Assembly: GCA_964036045.1 (NCBI GenBank)
Contig: OZ038378.1
Location: forward strand, 142,762,933 to 142,826,932
Origin: Eutreptiella sp. 'Long Island Sound 2002'
Lineage: Eukaryota > Euglenozoa > Euglenophyceae > Eutreptiales > Eutreptiaceae
DNA: 64,000 nt
Direction of reading: 5' to 3'
Part shown: one piece after another, positions 8,846 through 18,238 of the stretch
How positions within the stretch are numbered: the stretch's first letter is position 1
Layout of the letters: each line of letters begins with the position of its first letter
Translations under genes and position numbers: made by a program
Notes under the pieces: generated by a model
What the model was told of the DNA's origin: nothing
Databases searched by the model: none
Seen by the model: only the letters and a program-made list of their open reading frames with translations

Positions 8846-10861
8846 CCTGTCGATGAGTTCCTACATGTACTCGAAGACACATTCTCTCATGACCAGGTGT
8901 GGCCCCAGCCGTACGACCACCTGTACGTTTCACTACGAAGCGGACGCTCCGTGGGAAAAGAACCTGACGCAGATGAGCTTGCGGAACCAGCCCTCCAATT
9001 CGACACCGAACCCGCCGTCGAGCCGGAGGACCTGGAGCCGCGACCGTCGAGCACGACAACTGCGGAGCCGGAGGACCTGAGACTGGATCCAGCACCATCG
9101 GACGAGATCGTGGCTGAGAATTCACACCAACCAAACATGCATCTCGATGAGGCTGGCAATGAGCCAGACACGTCTACTGACACCGACGACCTCCCTGATG
9201 TAAGCATGGATCGCCCCCTTCGAGTCACCTTTGGCAATGAACTTCGATACGCACCGACCATGGCGGAACTGATTCGCTGTCGACGTCACCCTGACGGCAC
9301 GTTGCAATCGGTTCCCTTGCCGAAGGTTGGGTCGAACACGCCGTACCCTTCGAGTCTTAAGGGTACACACCGCCGAGTACATCGACATTATCAGTGCAAA
9401 GACTTGACTTCGACAGCTGTGTGGGCGACAGCCGATCGGGAGGACCCCCGGACGAAACACATCTACGAAGTCGCAATTGGAAGCCCTGCGGCACGACACC
9501 AGCTTCGAGATGCCAAGTTGTCCTTCGATGATGGCAAATTCTTCCATTTGTCGATGATGGGCAAACGTGTGCTTGTCCCCCGAACGCTGGTTACGTCGAT
9601 TGTGGCTATGTATCACGAGTCGGAGTTCTATGGCCACTCAGGAGTCCTTCGAACCATGGCCCTGATTAAGCGCGACTATGTATGTTCACACCTACGACAC
9701 TATGTCGAGCGATACATACTAAGTTGCGATGTCTGTCAAGCGGCGAAATCAAGACGAGTCGACACCGCCAGAGTCCCAAGACCCTTGCCGGTGCCCGACA
9801 CCAAATGGCACAGTGTGTCCATCGATTGGGTTTCGGGATTGCCGCCGACCACAAGGGGCCATGATGCCATCATGACTGTAGTCGACCGATTCTCCAAGCG
9901 TGGAATGTTCATCCCTTGTCGCAAGGATATGACAGCCGACGACCTCATCTATGTGTTCCTACGTGAGGTTATTCGATTGAAAGGATGCCCTCGACAAATT
10001 GTTTCTGACCGAGACAAGCTGTTCGAGTCTCAGGCGTGGAAGGAGTTGGCCCAGCGCTTCAAGATTGAGATGCATCAAACAGTGGCCAACCGCCCTCGAG
10101 GCAATGGCCTGGCGGAGCGCAGCAATCAGTCCATCCTCCAGCGCCTGCGTACACACGGCATCTTCGGCAACAATGAGTGGGATGTCGACCTCCTGTTCGC
10201 CGAAATCCAGTTCAACAACCTGACATCCAATAGTCTTCGACTATCCCCGTTCGAGATAGATGAAAGACGAACACCCCATTTTCCATTGGATTTTCCCCGA
10301 ATGACTTCTCATGCACATGAACCATCGACCGTGAATGATTACATGCAACGAGCGGAACGTACCTTCGATTCTGTGCGTGCAATGCTTGCCGAGGAACGCC
10401 GACGCCAGATGCATGTGGTCCTGCAAATGGACCGACACGTTCGAGTGCCTGAAGTCGGTGAACGATGGTGGGTGTTGGTGCTTGAATATCGACATAAAGG
10501 GAAACTCGATGTCGTCTGGTGCGGCCCTTACAAAATACTCGAGGTACTGAACAAGGGCGAGAATGTCAAACTGGACATCCCTGCCCCCTTCGATGGGTTG
10601 CGAGTTTTCAATCGAGACAGCATAAAACCCTACGTCCATCGAGAGGGACAGCCGGTGTGGGAGTTTCCGATGCCCCCTGTCAAAACTGGAGAATCTCCTC
10701 GACTTGTCAAGATTGTGGCTAGACGTCGAGTGGAATCTAAAAAGCGCCGCACATTCCTGTACCGTTGTGAATGGGATGACGACACATGGTCTTGGGAGTC
10801 GAGCAAGGCTCTAGAGGAGGATCCTGTGTACCTTGAGTTCCTTCGACTCCACCCTGAGTAA
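8846..10861 (+). CDS. G1 Pol part 3: integrase with C-terminal chromodomain
   Basis: In frame with the RNase H segment after TAA 8843. An acidic, low-complexity linker (to about 9250) is followed by the zinc-binding HHCC domain (MYHESEFYGHSG, CDVC). The integrase core follows with Asp in SIDWVSGLP (about 9820), Asp in IVSDRDKLF (about 10000) and Glu in GNGLAERSNQ (about 10105). The C-terminus, KRRTFLYRCEWDDDTWSW onwards (10740-10850), is a chromodomain, which targets related chromoviruses to histone-marked chromatin. The frame ends at TAA. An intact zinc finger, DDE triad and chromodomain argue that the element is fairly young despite the breaks upstream. Confidence 0.9.
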   Translation, partial: PVDEFLHVLEDTFSHDQVWPQPYDHLYVSLRSGRSVGKEPDADELAEPALQFDTEPAVEPEDLEPRPSSTTTAEPEDLRLDPAPSDEIVAENSHQPNMHLDEAGNEPDTSTDTDDLPDVSMDRPLRVTFGNELRYAPTMAELIRCRRHPDGTLQSVPLPKVGSNTPYPSSLKGTHRRVHRHYQCKDLTSTAVWATADREDPRTKHIYEVAIGSPAARHQLRDAKLSFDDGKFFHLSMMGKRVLVPRTLVTSIVAMYHESEFYGHSGVLRTMALIKRDYVCSHLRHYVERYILSCDVCQAAKSRRVDTARVPRPLPVPDTKWHSVSIDWVSGLPPTTRGHDAIMTVVDRFSKRGMFIPCRKDMTADDLIYVFLREVIRLKGCPRQIVSDRDKLFESQAWKELAQRFKIEMHQTVANRPRGNGLAERSNQSILQRLRTHGIFGNNEWDVDLLFAEIQFNNLTSNSLRLSPFEIDERRTPHFPLDFPRMTSHAHEPSTVNDYMQRAERTFDSVRAMLAEERRRQMHVVLQMDRHVRVPEVGERWWVLVLEYRHKGKLDVVWCGPYKILEVLNKGENVKLDIPAPFDGLRVFNRDSIKPYVHREGQPVWEFPMPPVKTGESPRLVKIVARRRVESKKRRTFLYRCEWDDDTWSWESSKALEEDPVYLEFLRLHPE

Positions 10862-10910
10862 CTGAGTAACACCCTTACTCTTCTCTGCAGCGTGGTTTTT
10901 CGAAAAACTC

Positions 10911-11492
10911 ATGCGAGGTTCCGGGTCGAACACCGGAGCCTCCGCCTATGGTACTACATCCCGGACGCCCCGAGCTTCCTCTCGACCTCCGCCTTCTCGA
11001 GCGACATCGTCGAACGTCATCGATGTTGACGCGATCGAACCCCCAGCGAGGACGACTTCAACTGGCCGCTGCTTGTCGGTAGCATCAGCGCCAACTCGTC
11101 CGAATCGACCTCTCGATCCATTCCAACCGCCGCACTACAGCCAGTCGGCATATGCTGGGAGCTCGAAAGGAAAAGGGGGCCCGTCGAAAGGAGGCAAGGG
11201 AGCACCCGGATGGGTCGACAGTTCTTGGACATCGAGGCCGAACACCTGGACATCGAGGTCATCCAGAGAGGATCCGGGTACCGGAGAGCCGAAAGTCGAA
11301 GACGACTGGGTCGACCAATCCTGGCATTCGAATGCCCCGAAAACACAAGCTTCTACTCGAACGAACCAATCCGACTTCTACTACCACGACGCCGACTCCT
11401 ATTACCACGACGATGACTACAACTACGACGCTGAACCCTGGCCACTCGAGTCCGACGACGAAGCAGAATATCCTTACGAACCCGCGCGGTAG
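10911..11492 (+). CDS. G1 extra frame, segment a (Ser/Pro/Gly-rich)
   Basis: ATG at 10911 begins 50 bp after the Pol stop. This 193-residue segment is low complexity: Ser/Thr/Pro-rich, then Gly/Lys-rich (GKGGPSKGGKG), with WVDSSW/WVDQSW repeats and a Tyr/Asp-rich run (YYHDADSYYHDDDYNYD). It ends at TAG 11490-11492, but the same frame stays open on both sides of the TAG. Segments a, b and c together make about 910 codons between integrase and LTR, a place where errantiviruses carry env and some plant elements carry unrelated frames. No signal peptide or transmembrane segment is evident, so envelope identity is not supported. Confidence 0.65.
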   Translation: MRGSGSNTGASAYGTTSRTPRASSRPPPSRATSSNVIDVDAIEPPARTTSTGRCLSVASAPTRPNRPLDPFQPPHYSQSAYAGSSKGKGGPSKGGKGAPGWVDSSWTSRPNTWTSRSSREDPGTGEPKVEDDWVDQSWHSNAPKTQASTRTNQSDFYYHDADSYYHDDDYNYDAEPWPLESDDEAEYPYEPAR

Positions 11493-12614
11493 ACAGCACC
11501 ACGCAGCTACGATTCTGTGCCGGTGCCGGAGTCGAAATGGCAGCCCTACAACATGCCGCAGTACAATCATGAAATCGAGACCATCGACGAACTTCGACAC
11601 TTGGGAACGTTCGGATTGAAGCCACCCTATCGATTTGGGACACATGAAGATGATCCGATGAAGACGGAGTACACTAAGCTCGAACCATCGGTACTCACTA
11701 TTGCGTCGAGTACCATGGCTGGTCTTCGAAAGCCGCACACGTTCCTGAGCGAGAAACACTATGAAGTCGTGTCGAACGCAAATGCCGCCATTGTCGAGTT
11801 GGGCAAGACCATCTGCATCGACAGTTGGGGTCGAACCGCACCATTCCCGTACGAATTGGCTCGAAGTGCCCCTGACACGTCTTTCGATGAGCATGGAATT
11901 GGTGGTAAGCCAGGATACCAATGGTATACGAAAATCGAAGTGGCTTGTCAAAACTTTCGAACGGCCCTCATGAAATGGCGACATTATGATGAAGAGCTTG
12001 ATTATGGATTCCGACAAGACCTCACCGAACATACCCTGCCGAGTCAAATTGCTCGACTCAACCGCATGCATCGAGAGATCTCGGGTATCGACGACCTGAT
12101 AAACGTTGCGGATGGGATCGACCTGATCTTCAAGTATCGACGCTTCTGGACCCACGAAAGGATGAGACGAGAAGCTCCCGTTGCCGTTTCGATTATGGGA
12201 GTTATCCGTGATCTTCAAAAGGTTTCCCAGGCGAACGACTGGCTCTTCGAAGATGGAGCCCCCTTCCTTGCGTACAAAGTCGATTTGCTTCTTCGCCGAC
12301 ACCAACTGCGCGGCCTTCGAGGCACCTCTCGACTTGGGTATAAACGATATGGGTGCGCTCCACATCGAACACAGGACCTTGCGGTCCAGCTCCAGGAATA
12401 CTTTCGACTCGGAGAGCAGATCGAAGCCTACGCGTACAACGCCGTCGCACCAGGCGCCCCCATCGACCTTGTCCAGTTGACGACGATCTACCAGACTGGA
12501 CCCGGACGACTCGGGAACCACGACTTCGATAGGGCAATCCGACGAGTTGCTGCCCTTCACTCATCGAATGAAGAGTATGTCAATCTTTTCCCTTTCGTGG
12601 ATGCCCCCGATTAG
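11493..12614 (+). CDS. G1 extra frame, segment b (globular, unknown)
   Basis: Continues segment a in the same frame for 373 codons up to TAG 12612-12614; the first GTG is at 11517. The composition is globular, with balanced charged and aromatic residues (for example GYQWYTKIEVACQNF, and ISGIDDLINVADGIDLIF). I recognise no family. It shares the high TCGA density of the pol region, so it belongs to the element rather than to a captured host fragment. Codon-level conservation cannot be tested with one copy. Confidence 0.65.
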   Translation, partial: TAPRSYDSVPVPESKWQPYNMPQYNHEIETIDELRHLGTFGLKPPYRFGTHEDDPMKTEYTKLEPSVLTIASSTMAGLRKPHTFLSEKHYEVVSNANAAIVELGKTICIDSWGRTAPFPYELARSAPDTSFDEHGIGGKPGYQWYTKIEVACQNFRTALMKWRHYDEELDYGFRQDLTEHTLPSQIARLNRMHREISGIDDLINVADGIDLIFKYRRFWTHERMRREAPVAVSIMGVIRDLQKVSQANDWLFEDGAPFLAYKVDLLLRRHQLRGLRGTSRLGYKRYGCAPHRTQDLAVQLQEYFRLGEQIEAYAYNAVAPGAPIDLVQLTTIYQTGPGRLGNHDFDRAIRRVAALHSSNEEYVNLFPFVDAPD

Positions 12615-13643
12615 GTTCGACGCCTGGGTACCTCGACATACCTCATGTCCCCCTTCGAGGCCGGATACCAAGATGGACAACGTTGGCGTCGGACGGTCAA
12701 GTTTCGAAGGGACGTCTATGCTGACGAACGGGAGGAGATCGAGAAAACCGACTCGCCTGCGAGCGACCCGTTCCACCCGGACCCCCTCGATCACCGGTTC
12801 TTGTCGATGGAGTCGAATGCCTATCAGCACCACTTCAACATTCCGTTCTTCAAGTACCTCACGCCGATCCACGAAGACTTTCAGGCTGCACATCGACGCA
12901 AGGTCAGCTGCCGAGACCAAGTCCTCGAAGCGGTCATTGTCGACACGGCTTCGAGCCTTGTGACTGCAGAAGCGGTTCGATTCGCTCTGCAGAGTTCCCT
13001 CGCTGACGGCCACTATGTCCATCAACACCTCGGTCGACTCCAAGAAGAAGGTTCTCGAACCGACACGCTTGAGATCGTCGACCGATATGCCCTCGGCCCT
13101 GAGAAGGACGACATCAGCGCCGTCATTGTCGTTCCACGACTTTCGATTGCCGACACGCCGTGGTGGCGAGTCGATACGCGAACCGGTCAGTTCTACCACA
13201 GCATGGCCGCTGGTACTGGTTCGAAGGAAACCTATCGGTGGTCTACTGGTCGACATGACGGATACTCCTTCGAGGTCACCAATCGGGCCGATCTGTGGGG
13301 TGAGGACGTTTGGAAACCGTCGAGCCTCTGGGACTTCTATTCGACCAGGGCACAAACACTGGGACCTGGACAATTTCGAGCGCTTGCCCGTGAACATGTC
13401 TTCGTATTCCAGTACAAGTGCCCCGTCGACGACCGACCTGGTGATCCCAACCTTCGATTGCTGAACCATCGATCTGGTATCCCGATTCAGAAGCGTGCCC
13501 TCGACAGTGATATCCGTCGACACTATACGGGTCATGACACCTTCAAGTTCATGGCTGGCGTCGAGACACTAAAGGAAGTGCATGAACTATGTCGACTTCC
13601 CGTGGATCGTTCGTACACGTTCACGTGGGGCACGGACTGCTGA
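12615..13643 (+). CDS. G1 extra frame, segment c (globular, unknown)
   Basis: Again the same frame, separated from segment b only by TAG; ATG at 12645 gives 332 residues to TGA 13641-13643. It looks globular (WWRVDTRTGQFYHSMAAG, FRALAREHVFVFQYKC) with no recognisable catalytic motif. That two interruptions of a 2.7-kb frame are both TAG raises either stop suppression or TAG sense-decoding in the source genome, though ordinary decay is possible. Confidence 0.6.
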   Translation, partial: VRRLGTSTYLMSPFEAGYQDGQRWRRTVKFRRDVYADEREEIEKTDSPASDPFHPDPLDHRFLSMESNAYQHHFNIPFFKYLTPIHEDFQAAHRRKVSCRDQVLEAVIVDTASSLVTAEAVRFALQSSLADGHYVHQHLGRLQEEGSRTDTLEIVDRYALGPEKDDISAVIVVPRLSIADTPWWRVDTRTGQFYHSMAAGTGSKETYRWSTGRHDGYSFEVTNRADLWGEDVWKPSSLWDFYSTRAQTLGPGQFRALAREHVFVFQYKCPVDDRPGDPNLRLLNHRSGIPIQKRALDSDIRRHYTGHDTFKFMAGVETLKEVHELCRLPVDRSYTFTWGTDC

Positions 13644-13760
13644 TTCGACATGTCTGGATGCCAAGTAATGGCTGATTCGACAGTCTGGATGCCAAGTAAT
13701 GGCTGATTCGACAGTCTGGATGCCAAGTAATGGCTTATTCGACAGTCTGGATGCCATTAA
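13640..13760 (+). repeat. Tandem repeat, ~31 bp x about 4
   Basis: Four consecutive units of the form CTGATTCGACAGTCTGGATG followed by CCAAGTAATGG. The first has ATG for CAG and the last is altered (CTTATTCG, CCATTAATGG). They lie just after the extra frame of G1. A second small tandem pair (GACCAGAATTGGTCCACTGT) is at about 14009-14050. Confidence 0.85.
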
Positions 13761-14175
13761 TGGTATCGAATGCCTCCATATGTCCTGTCGAGCTGACAGA
13801 TGTACAGGCCAGCTTCGATGTTATGGTATGTTATGGTTCGACGTGCCCACAGCCTTGCTGCGGGTACAGCGCCCGTGCAGTGTGCCTGGCGAGGTTGTCT
13901 TCTGCAGCTTCCGCCAAAAGCCGCAGCCGTGGCAAAGTCGAACACGGCGTGTGAATGAGGCGCTGACGACGGGTGTCCCATGACTGCACCTCGGTGTGTG
14001 ATCTCGACCAGAATTGGTCCACTGTTTCGACCAGGATTGGTCCACTGTTATGCTTCTGTAGCCAACACATGTCGAGGCCCAAAAGTTTTTTTTTCTGTCT
14101 GGGCCTGCTCTCATTCGACATTGTGACGCCCGCCCAGGTGAGTGAGACCTCTTCGAGGTCTCAACGGGGGGGTAG

Positions 14176-14360
14176 TGTTATGGCTTCGAACAGCAGCAGC
14201 GCAACAGCGCAGCGCAACAGCGCGCAAATCGCAAGTCGCAGTCGCAATCGCGCTGACAGTCTGTGAATAATAAAGAAGCATCGAATGCCAACTGTGAATG
14301 AGCGCTGTAAGATACTTCGATCTTTGAACAGGGTTTATGTCTTCGAGATTGTGTTATTAT
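14176..14360 (+). repeat. Candidate LTR of G1 with PPT before and PBS-like site after
   Basis: A purine run ACGGGGGGGTAG ends at 14175. The proposed LTR begins TGTTATGG and contains AATAAA at 14269-14274. It is followed at 14361 by TGGTGCCCCGTCTAAAGATC, which looks like a tRNA primer-binding site. TCGA richness continues to about 14455. There is no second copy in the window to prove the LTR ends, and the end lacks CA. If this is read correctly, the order LTR-PBS-leader at the right side means the 5' end of another truncated copy follows. Confidence 0.45.
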
Positions 14361-14455
14361 TGGTGCCCCGTCTAAAGATCCTGCGAGGTTTGTCGATTGG
14401 GATTTTGGAATTTGGATTTTGAGAAACAAAGAGGCACAGGAGTGCAGTCGAGTTC

Positions 14456-14640
14456 CCAAGAAACAAACCACAACAGCGCTCAAGAGATCATTTGCCTTAT
14501 TGATGAAGGCTGACGGACATTCATTTGCAAGATGACGCATTTGTTGCGTACATGCATACGTCTTTGTTTACATGATGTTTGCTTAGTTGCTATTGATCAA
14601 TTGTCATTCACTCACATGGCATGTTGCTATGTTCATTCAT
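14456..14640. other. Short AT-rich interval, no gene seen
   Basis: TCGA density drops to background here, marking the end of G1. No feature is supported. Confidence 0.4.
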
Positions 14641-16040
14641 GCAAGGTCGTTGATTGGTGTCTTGTTGACCTTCATGCATATCATCATGATTAAATCCTCT
14701 ACCGGTGTAAATATTTTGCACCATAGGCATTTGGTACGGGTGGTAAGCGGGGGGAGCCATGGTTGCGGGTGCACCTCCACTTGCACCTGGTGCAACTGAA
14801 GCGGTACCCAGGAGGACACCTTCACTGGAGAGACTGTACACGTGTCCGTAGGATGAGAGGGCGTGTACAAAGGTTTCCCGGGGGAAGTGAAAACATTTTT
14901 CGTGAGGGGATTAATGTTCCCCAACGAAGAGGTGCTCTCCTCCGCATTGGCCCACGGGGCCGTAGGCTCCGTGGGGTGTTCTTCGCCATTAGGCGCCGCC
15001 CTCCACTTGGGGATAGCAGGTTCCTTCTGCTTTTCGGCGGTTCCCCTCCACGAAGTAGGTTCTTGGTTGTGGGGGTGTTCGTGGTGTTCCTCCCCCCCCC
15101 TCGGCCACCCCGAATCCGGACAAGCGTTCGGATGGTAGATGCAATCATGGGATGGGTGGACGGAGAAAGGAAGGACACACCCACCACCGGATGAACGGGA
15201 TGGCGCGCCAATGGGCGCCGTAGGCGCCGCCGGCTCAGGATCAGAAACGGGTGGAGGTGCCGATGGCGGGGGCAGGACCACCGTAACGGGCTCTGCAGGC
15301 ATGGAGTACCAGTGGTCCCACACATCGATCCTAGATGCAACCGCGGCGTAACGCGTAGCGAGCGTCTCCACTGCGCTAAAGCACTTGGCCGTGTTGCTGT
15401 TGGACATTTTAAGATGATCTGACACGCTAGCCTTCACCGCCTTAGAATCCCGTTGGTAGTTCTGAACCGCCGCGTCAAACTTAGCCAATGTGAACAAATT
15501 TCGGTCATCCGGTCCCCGTAGGACTGACTGATGCCAGCGGTAGAGGCTACTGCCTGAGAAAGCTCTTGCTGGGATCGCTGCAACTCTAGATTCTGAGTTC
15601 GTAGGTCCTTCACTTGAGCCATCAGAGATTGGATGCACGTTTCATAGTGCACCACACACCGGGGACAGCCACAGGTGTGCTTTAGTTCGTCCTCCCCCCG
15701 TGTTTGAGCGGGGCCCCCAGAATGTCGAAGCAATGGACCCCCCCCCTCCACGAGGAGGAGATGACCCACCACCGCCTCCCCCAGCAGCCCCCCCTGCCAC
15801 GGAGGGACCAGAGGGCCCCACCGCAGGGTGAGACGGGGGTGTGGGGCGCGCAGCAACTGGTGCAGGCGCCCCCCCACTAGAGGAATGTCCCCCCCCCGAA
15901 CCCCCACCACGAGATGGCCGAATCAGGTACACAATGCCATTCACGTGCTCGATGCAAGCCGGCTGGCGGGGTGACGGTGGAGGGGGAACAGGACCAACAG
16001 CATTAGGCTGCGGAGGTGGCGGTGGGGATTCGTCCACCAC
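14637..16040 (-). pseudogene. Downstream part of a minus-strand gene: Pro-rich, Cys motif, coiled coil; frameshifted
   Basis: Coding character switches among frames at about 15720 and 15500, so at least two frameshifts or unrecognised introns are present. Reading 5' to 3' on the minus strand, a Pro/Gly-rich segment from MVDESPPPPPQP (16040) leads to a Cys cluster, HTCGCPRCVVHYETC. A heptad-like coiled coil follows (LMAQVKDLRTQNLELQRSQQ, about 15590-15540), then an alpha-helical segment (LAKFDAAVQNYQRD) and a Pro-rich tail to 14637. The Cys cluster next to a coiled coil could suit a Gag- or dimerising-type protein, but I do not recognise it. The 14637 end may be overrun; the conserved-looking part stops near 15150. 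Confidence 0.45.
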
Positions 16041-16258
16041 AATATCACTTGTGGTGACTCATGAGCCACCACAAGTGATTGGATTCTTGGATGGGAAGCA
16101 AAAACAGGCTCCGAGCCGGCTGCAACCTCTGGATCTCCCCCCCAATGGGGCAGTACCCGCGGTTGGGGGTCCTCCGTAGGAGATGTAGTTGTGGGGGGAG
16201 AGACCAAGTTTATTGGGAGGGTTGCTGAACCTCCCTCCACCGGATTCCCTCCCCCCCA

Positions 16259-17568
16259 TCACAGATTGTTAACCTTCGGCATCGCCGGAGAATCATCCAC
16301 TAGGGATGGACGATCTTTCGTGCCACTCATAGGCACTGGAGATGTACTATAGTACCGGACCGGTCCTCCGTAGGCTCCGGAGATTCCACGACAAGACACG
16401 GGCGGTCTTTGACGCCGCTCATAGGCACCGGGGATTCCTCCACAACAATGCACTGAGGGGCCGGAGAGTCCTCCACCATGATGTAGTGGGGCGCCGGGGA
16501 TTCTTCCACAAGCATGGGGCGATCCCTGGTCCGTGACATAGGTTCAGGCGGTGCAGGCGACGAGGCAACAGAAATAGGGGAATGATGAAGGGGCCTATGT
16601 TCCAGCACTCCAATCTCCTCCTCCTCATCGTCGGTCCCCTGTTCCAACGCCAGGGGGAACCACTGGTCACACTCATCCTCATCGATTTGCATGGGGGATT
16701 CCTCGATGATCGTAGGATTTAGCCTGGATCCGCTTGGGGGATTGGGATACGCTCCCAAGGCAGGAGATTCCTCCACCAGGGAGGGAAACCGCCGCGATCC
16801 ACTCATTGGAGTGGGCGACGATTCCACCATAGTGGGGTTCTGCCTAGTCCCCAACAGGGCTTGCTGGATCAGGGCCACGGCCTCCCGAGCCGGGCCCAGA
16901 TGGCCATGAGGATCAGTTGTGAGCGCGATGACTCGACGGTGTTCAGCGTCGAGTTGGTCAACAATAGGGCTGATGGGCGCTGCCGCAGAGAGGTTTTTTC
17001 TGACCTGAGGATCTGGCAACCCCCCTAGCGACGGAGGAGTGCCAGAGTCGACCACGATGGGGCCCATTGGGGAAGCCATCGTACCCCAGTCGGCAGTGCG
17101 TGAAGGTGCCGCGTTCGTACGCTCGATCACCCCAGTAGATGAGTCGATTATTGCCCGATTCTCGGCGCTAATAACGGTTCCCGAGCCCGTAATAGGCAAT
17201 TGTGGTCCGCTTATCGCTCTCTGAGGGTGGTGGTACATTTCCCCCCCAACCATCCCAGGTACACCAGCTGGATCTGGAGGATGGGGGGACCCGATGGGAA
17301 CGTTCGGGGATTTCAAAAACTTAGGATTCGTAGCCACTTGGGGCTTGGCCCGTTTTTGCGGCCCCTGCCCGGTCGAGGAGGTCCTGAGACCGGGGACCTG
17401 GACACCCTCAGCTATCCCTCCCGGGGAGGAGAGTTTAACTTGAATTTGGTCCACGATGTCTTGGACCGATCGCTTTCCGGGATGCCAAACGCCTAACAGA
17501 GACGAAAAATTTTCGCCTGTGCTACCATGAAACCAGACCAGGTGGTCAGTAGCAGAGGTCAGTGGCAT
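16259..17568 (-). pseudogene. Minus-strand gene with repeated V-E-E-S-P motifs, one frameshift near its end
   Basis: ATG at 17568 (MPLTSATDHLVWFHGS) starts a frame of about 410 codons; an acceptor-like TTTGCAG lies further upstream near 17625, so an extra 5' exon is possible. The N-terminal ~50 residues look folded (ENFSSLLGVWHPGKRSVQDI). The rest is a disordered, Pro/Ser-rich region with at least eight copies of a short motif: TMVESSP, SLVEESP, TIIEESP, MLVEESP, IMVEDSP, IVVEESP, CLVVESP. Several are preceded by PMSG-x-x-DRP. The frame is lost near 16340 and the repeat resumes in another frame (PMSGTKDRPSLVDDSP), ending at 16259. Hydrophobic-hydrophobic-acidic-Ser motifs resemble SUMO-interacting motifs; this is inference. 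The relation to the block at 14637-16040 (one gene or two) is unclear. Confidence 0.5.
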
Positions 17569-17871
17569 GGGCAGCAACAGTGCTTGGCACAGAAGACATA
17601 ACAATAGTGTTGACTGAATAGTATCCTGCAAACAGATATGGTACACATAGCCAATGAAATACCTGATATGCACATATGAGAAATCCACCCTATCATCCAC
17701 TAATTGATATAACTACTAAACATCCAAGATTGCTTTATCTATCCCACATCCTATGTTCCTAACAAGGAAATGGAATATGATATACCCTATCCCATATATA
17801 TCCCATATATAGGGCCTTGTAATGCTCCCTTAGGGGTAATATGCCAGGGTAGGGTTGTGACCTGCTTCATT
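17569..17871. other. AT-rich interval, no gene seen
   Basis: Contains a short repeated TATATCCC/TATATAGGG-like stretch (17790-17815) that is partly self-complementary. It probably holds the 5' side of the minus-strand gene. Confidence 0.4.
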
Positions 17872-18238
17872 TGCTTTTCTTATTATCCATTTCGCTGAAC
17901 GATGCCATCATTTGATGTGTTTGCGTTGCTTCAGGGCATTGTTCAGCATACTAAAAGACTGTAATAGACCTTGGCTTGAGTATGCTGATCAATGCCAAAA
18001 CCCAATTTGTCTATTCTTGCTTGAGATCCCAAGATGTTTTCCAAATAATCCAATTTGCACGAAAAATTGCCGTAATCCTGAATCTTAAACGAAGCGGGCA
18101 ACGTACCAATGATAGGACCATAATTGAAGTTCACAATGAATGCACGTTCATTAGTATGCTGAACAATGCCCTGAAGCAAAGCAAACACATGAAATGATGG
18201 CATCGTTCAGCGACATGGATAATACGACACAAAAAGCA
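17872..18238. repeat. Fold-back element: ~85-bp inverted arms around a ~195-bp loop
   Basis: The left arm, 17872-17955, and the right arm, 18151-18238, are inverted copies with a small indel near the outer ends and a handful of substitutions (for example CTGAACGATGCCATCATTT on the left and its complement on the right). It could be a foldback or MITE-type element or a simple inverted duplication. The left edge of the 1.18-kb duplicated host block (18003) lies in the loop. Confidence 0.8.

Larger units (their letters stand above)
5684..14455 (+). mobile_element. Ty3/gypsy chromovirus G1, 5'-truncated and decayed, TCGA-rich
   Basis: Gag zinc knuckle, protease, reverse transcriptase, RNase H, integrase and chromodomain occur in Ty3/gypsy order. 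An additional long frame and a candidate LTR follow. The left end starts inside gag with no LTR. Damage seen: one frameshift near 8370 and one TAA at 8843. TCGA occurs about one to two times per 60 bases in many lines, against about one per 256 expected, from roughly 5690 to 14450, whatever the reading frame. That is the best marker of the element's extent. Confidence 0.85.

Noticed and set aside
10911-13643. Envelope gene in G1
   Set aside because: Right position, but there is no signal peptide, furin-like site or transmembrane segment in the translated frame.
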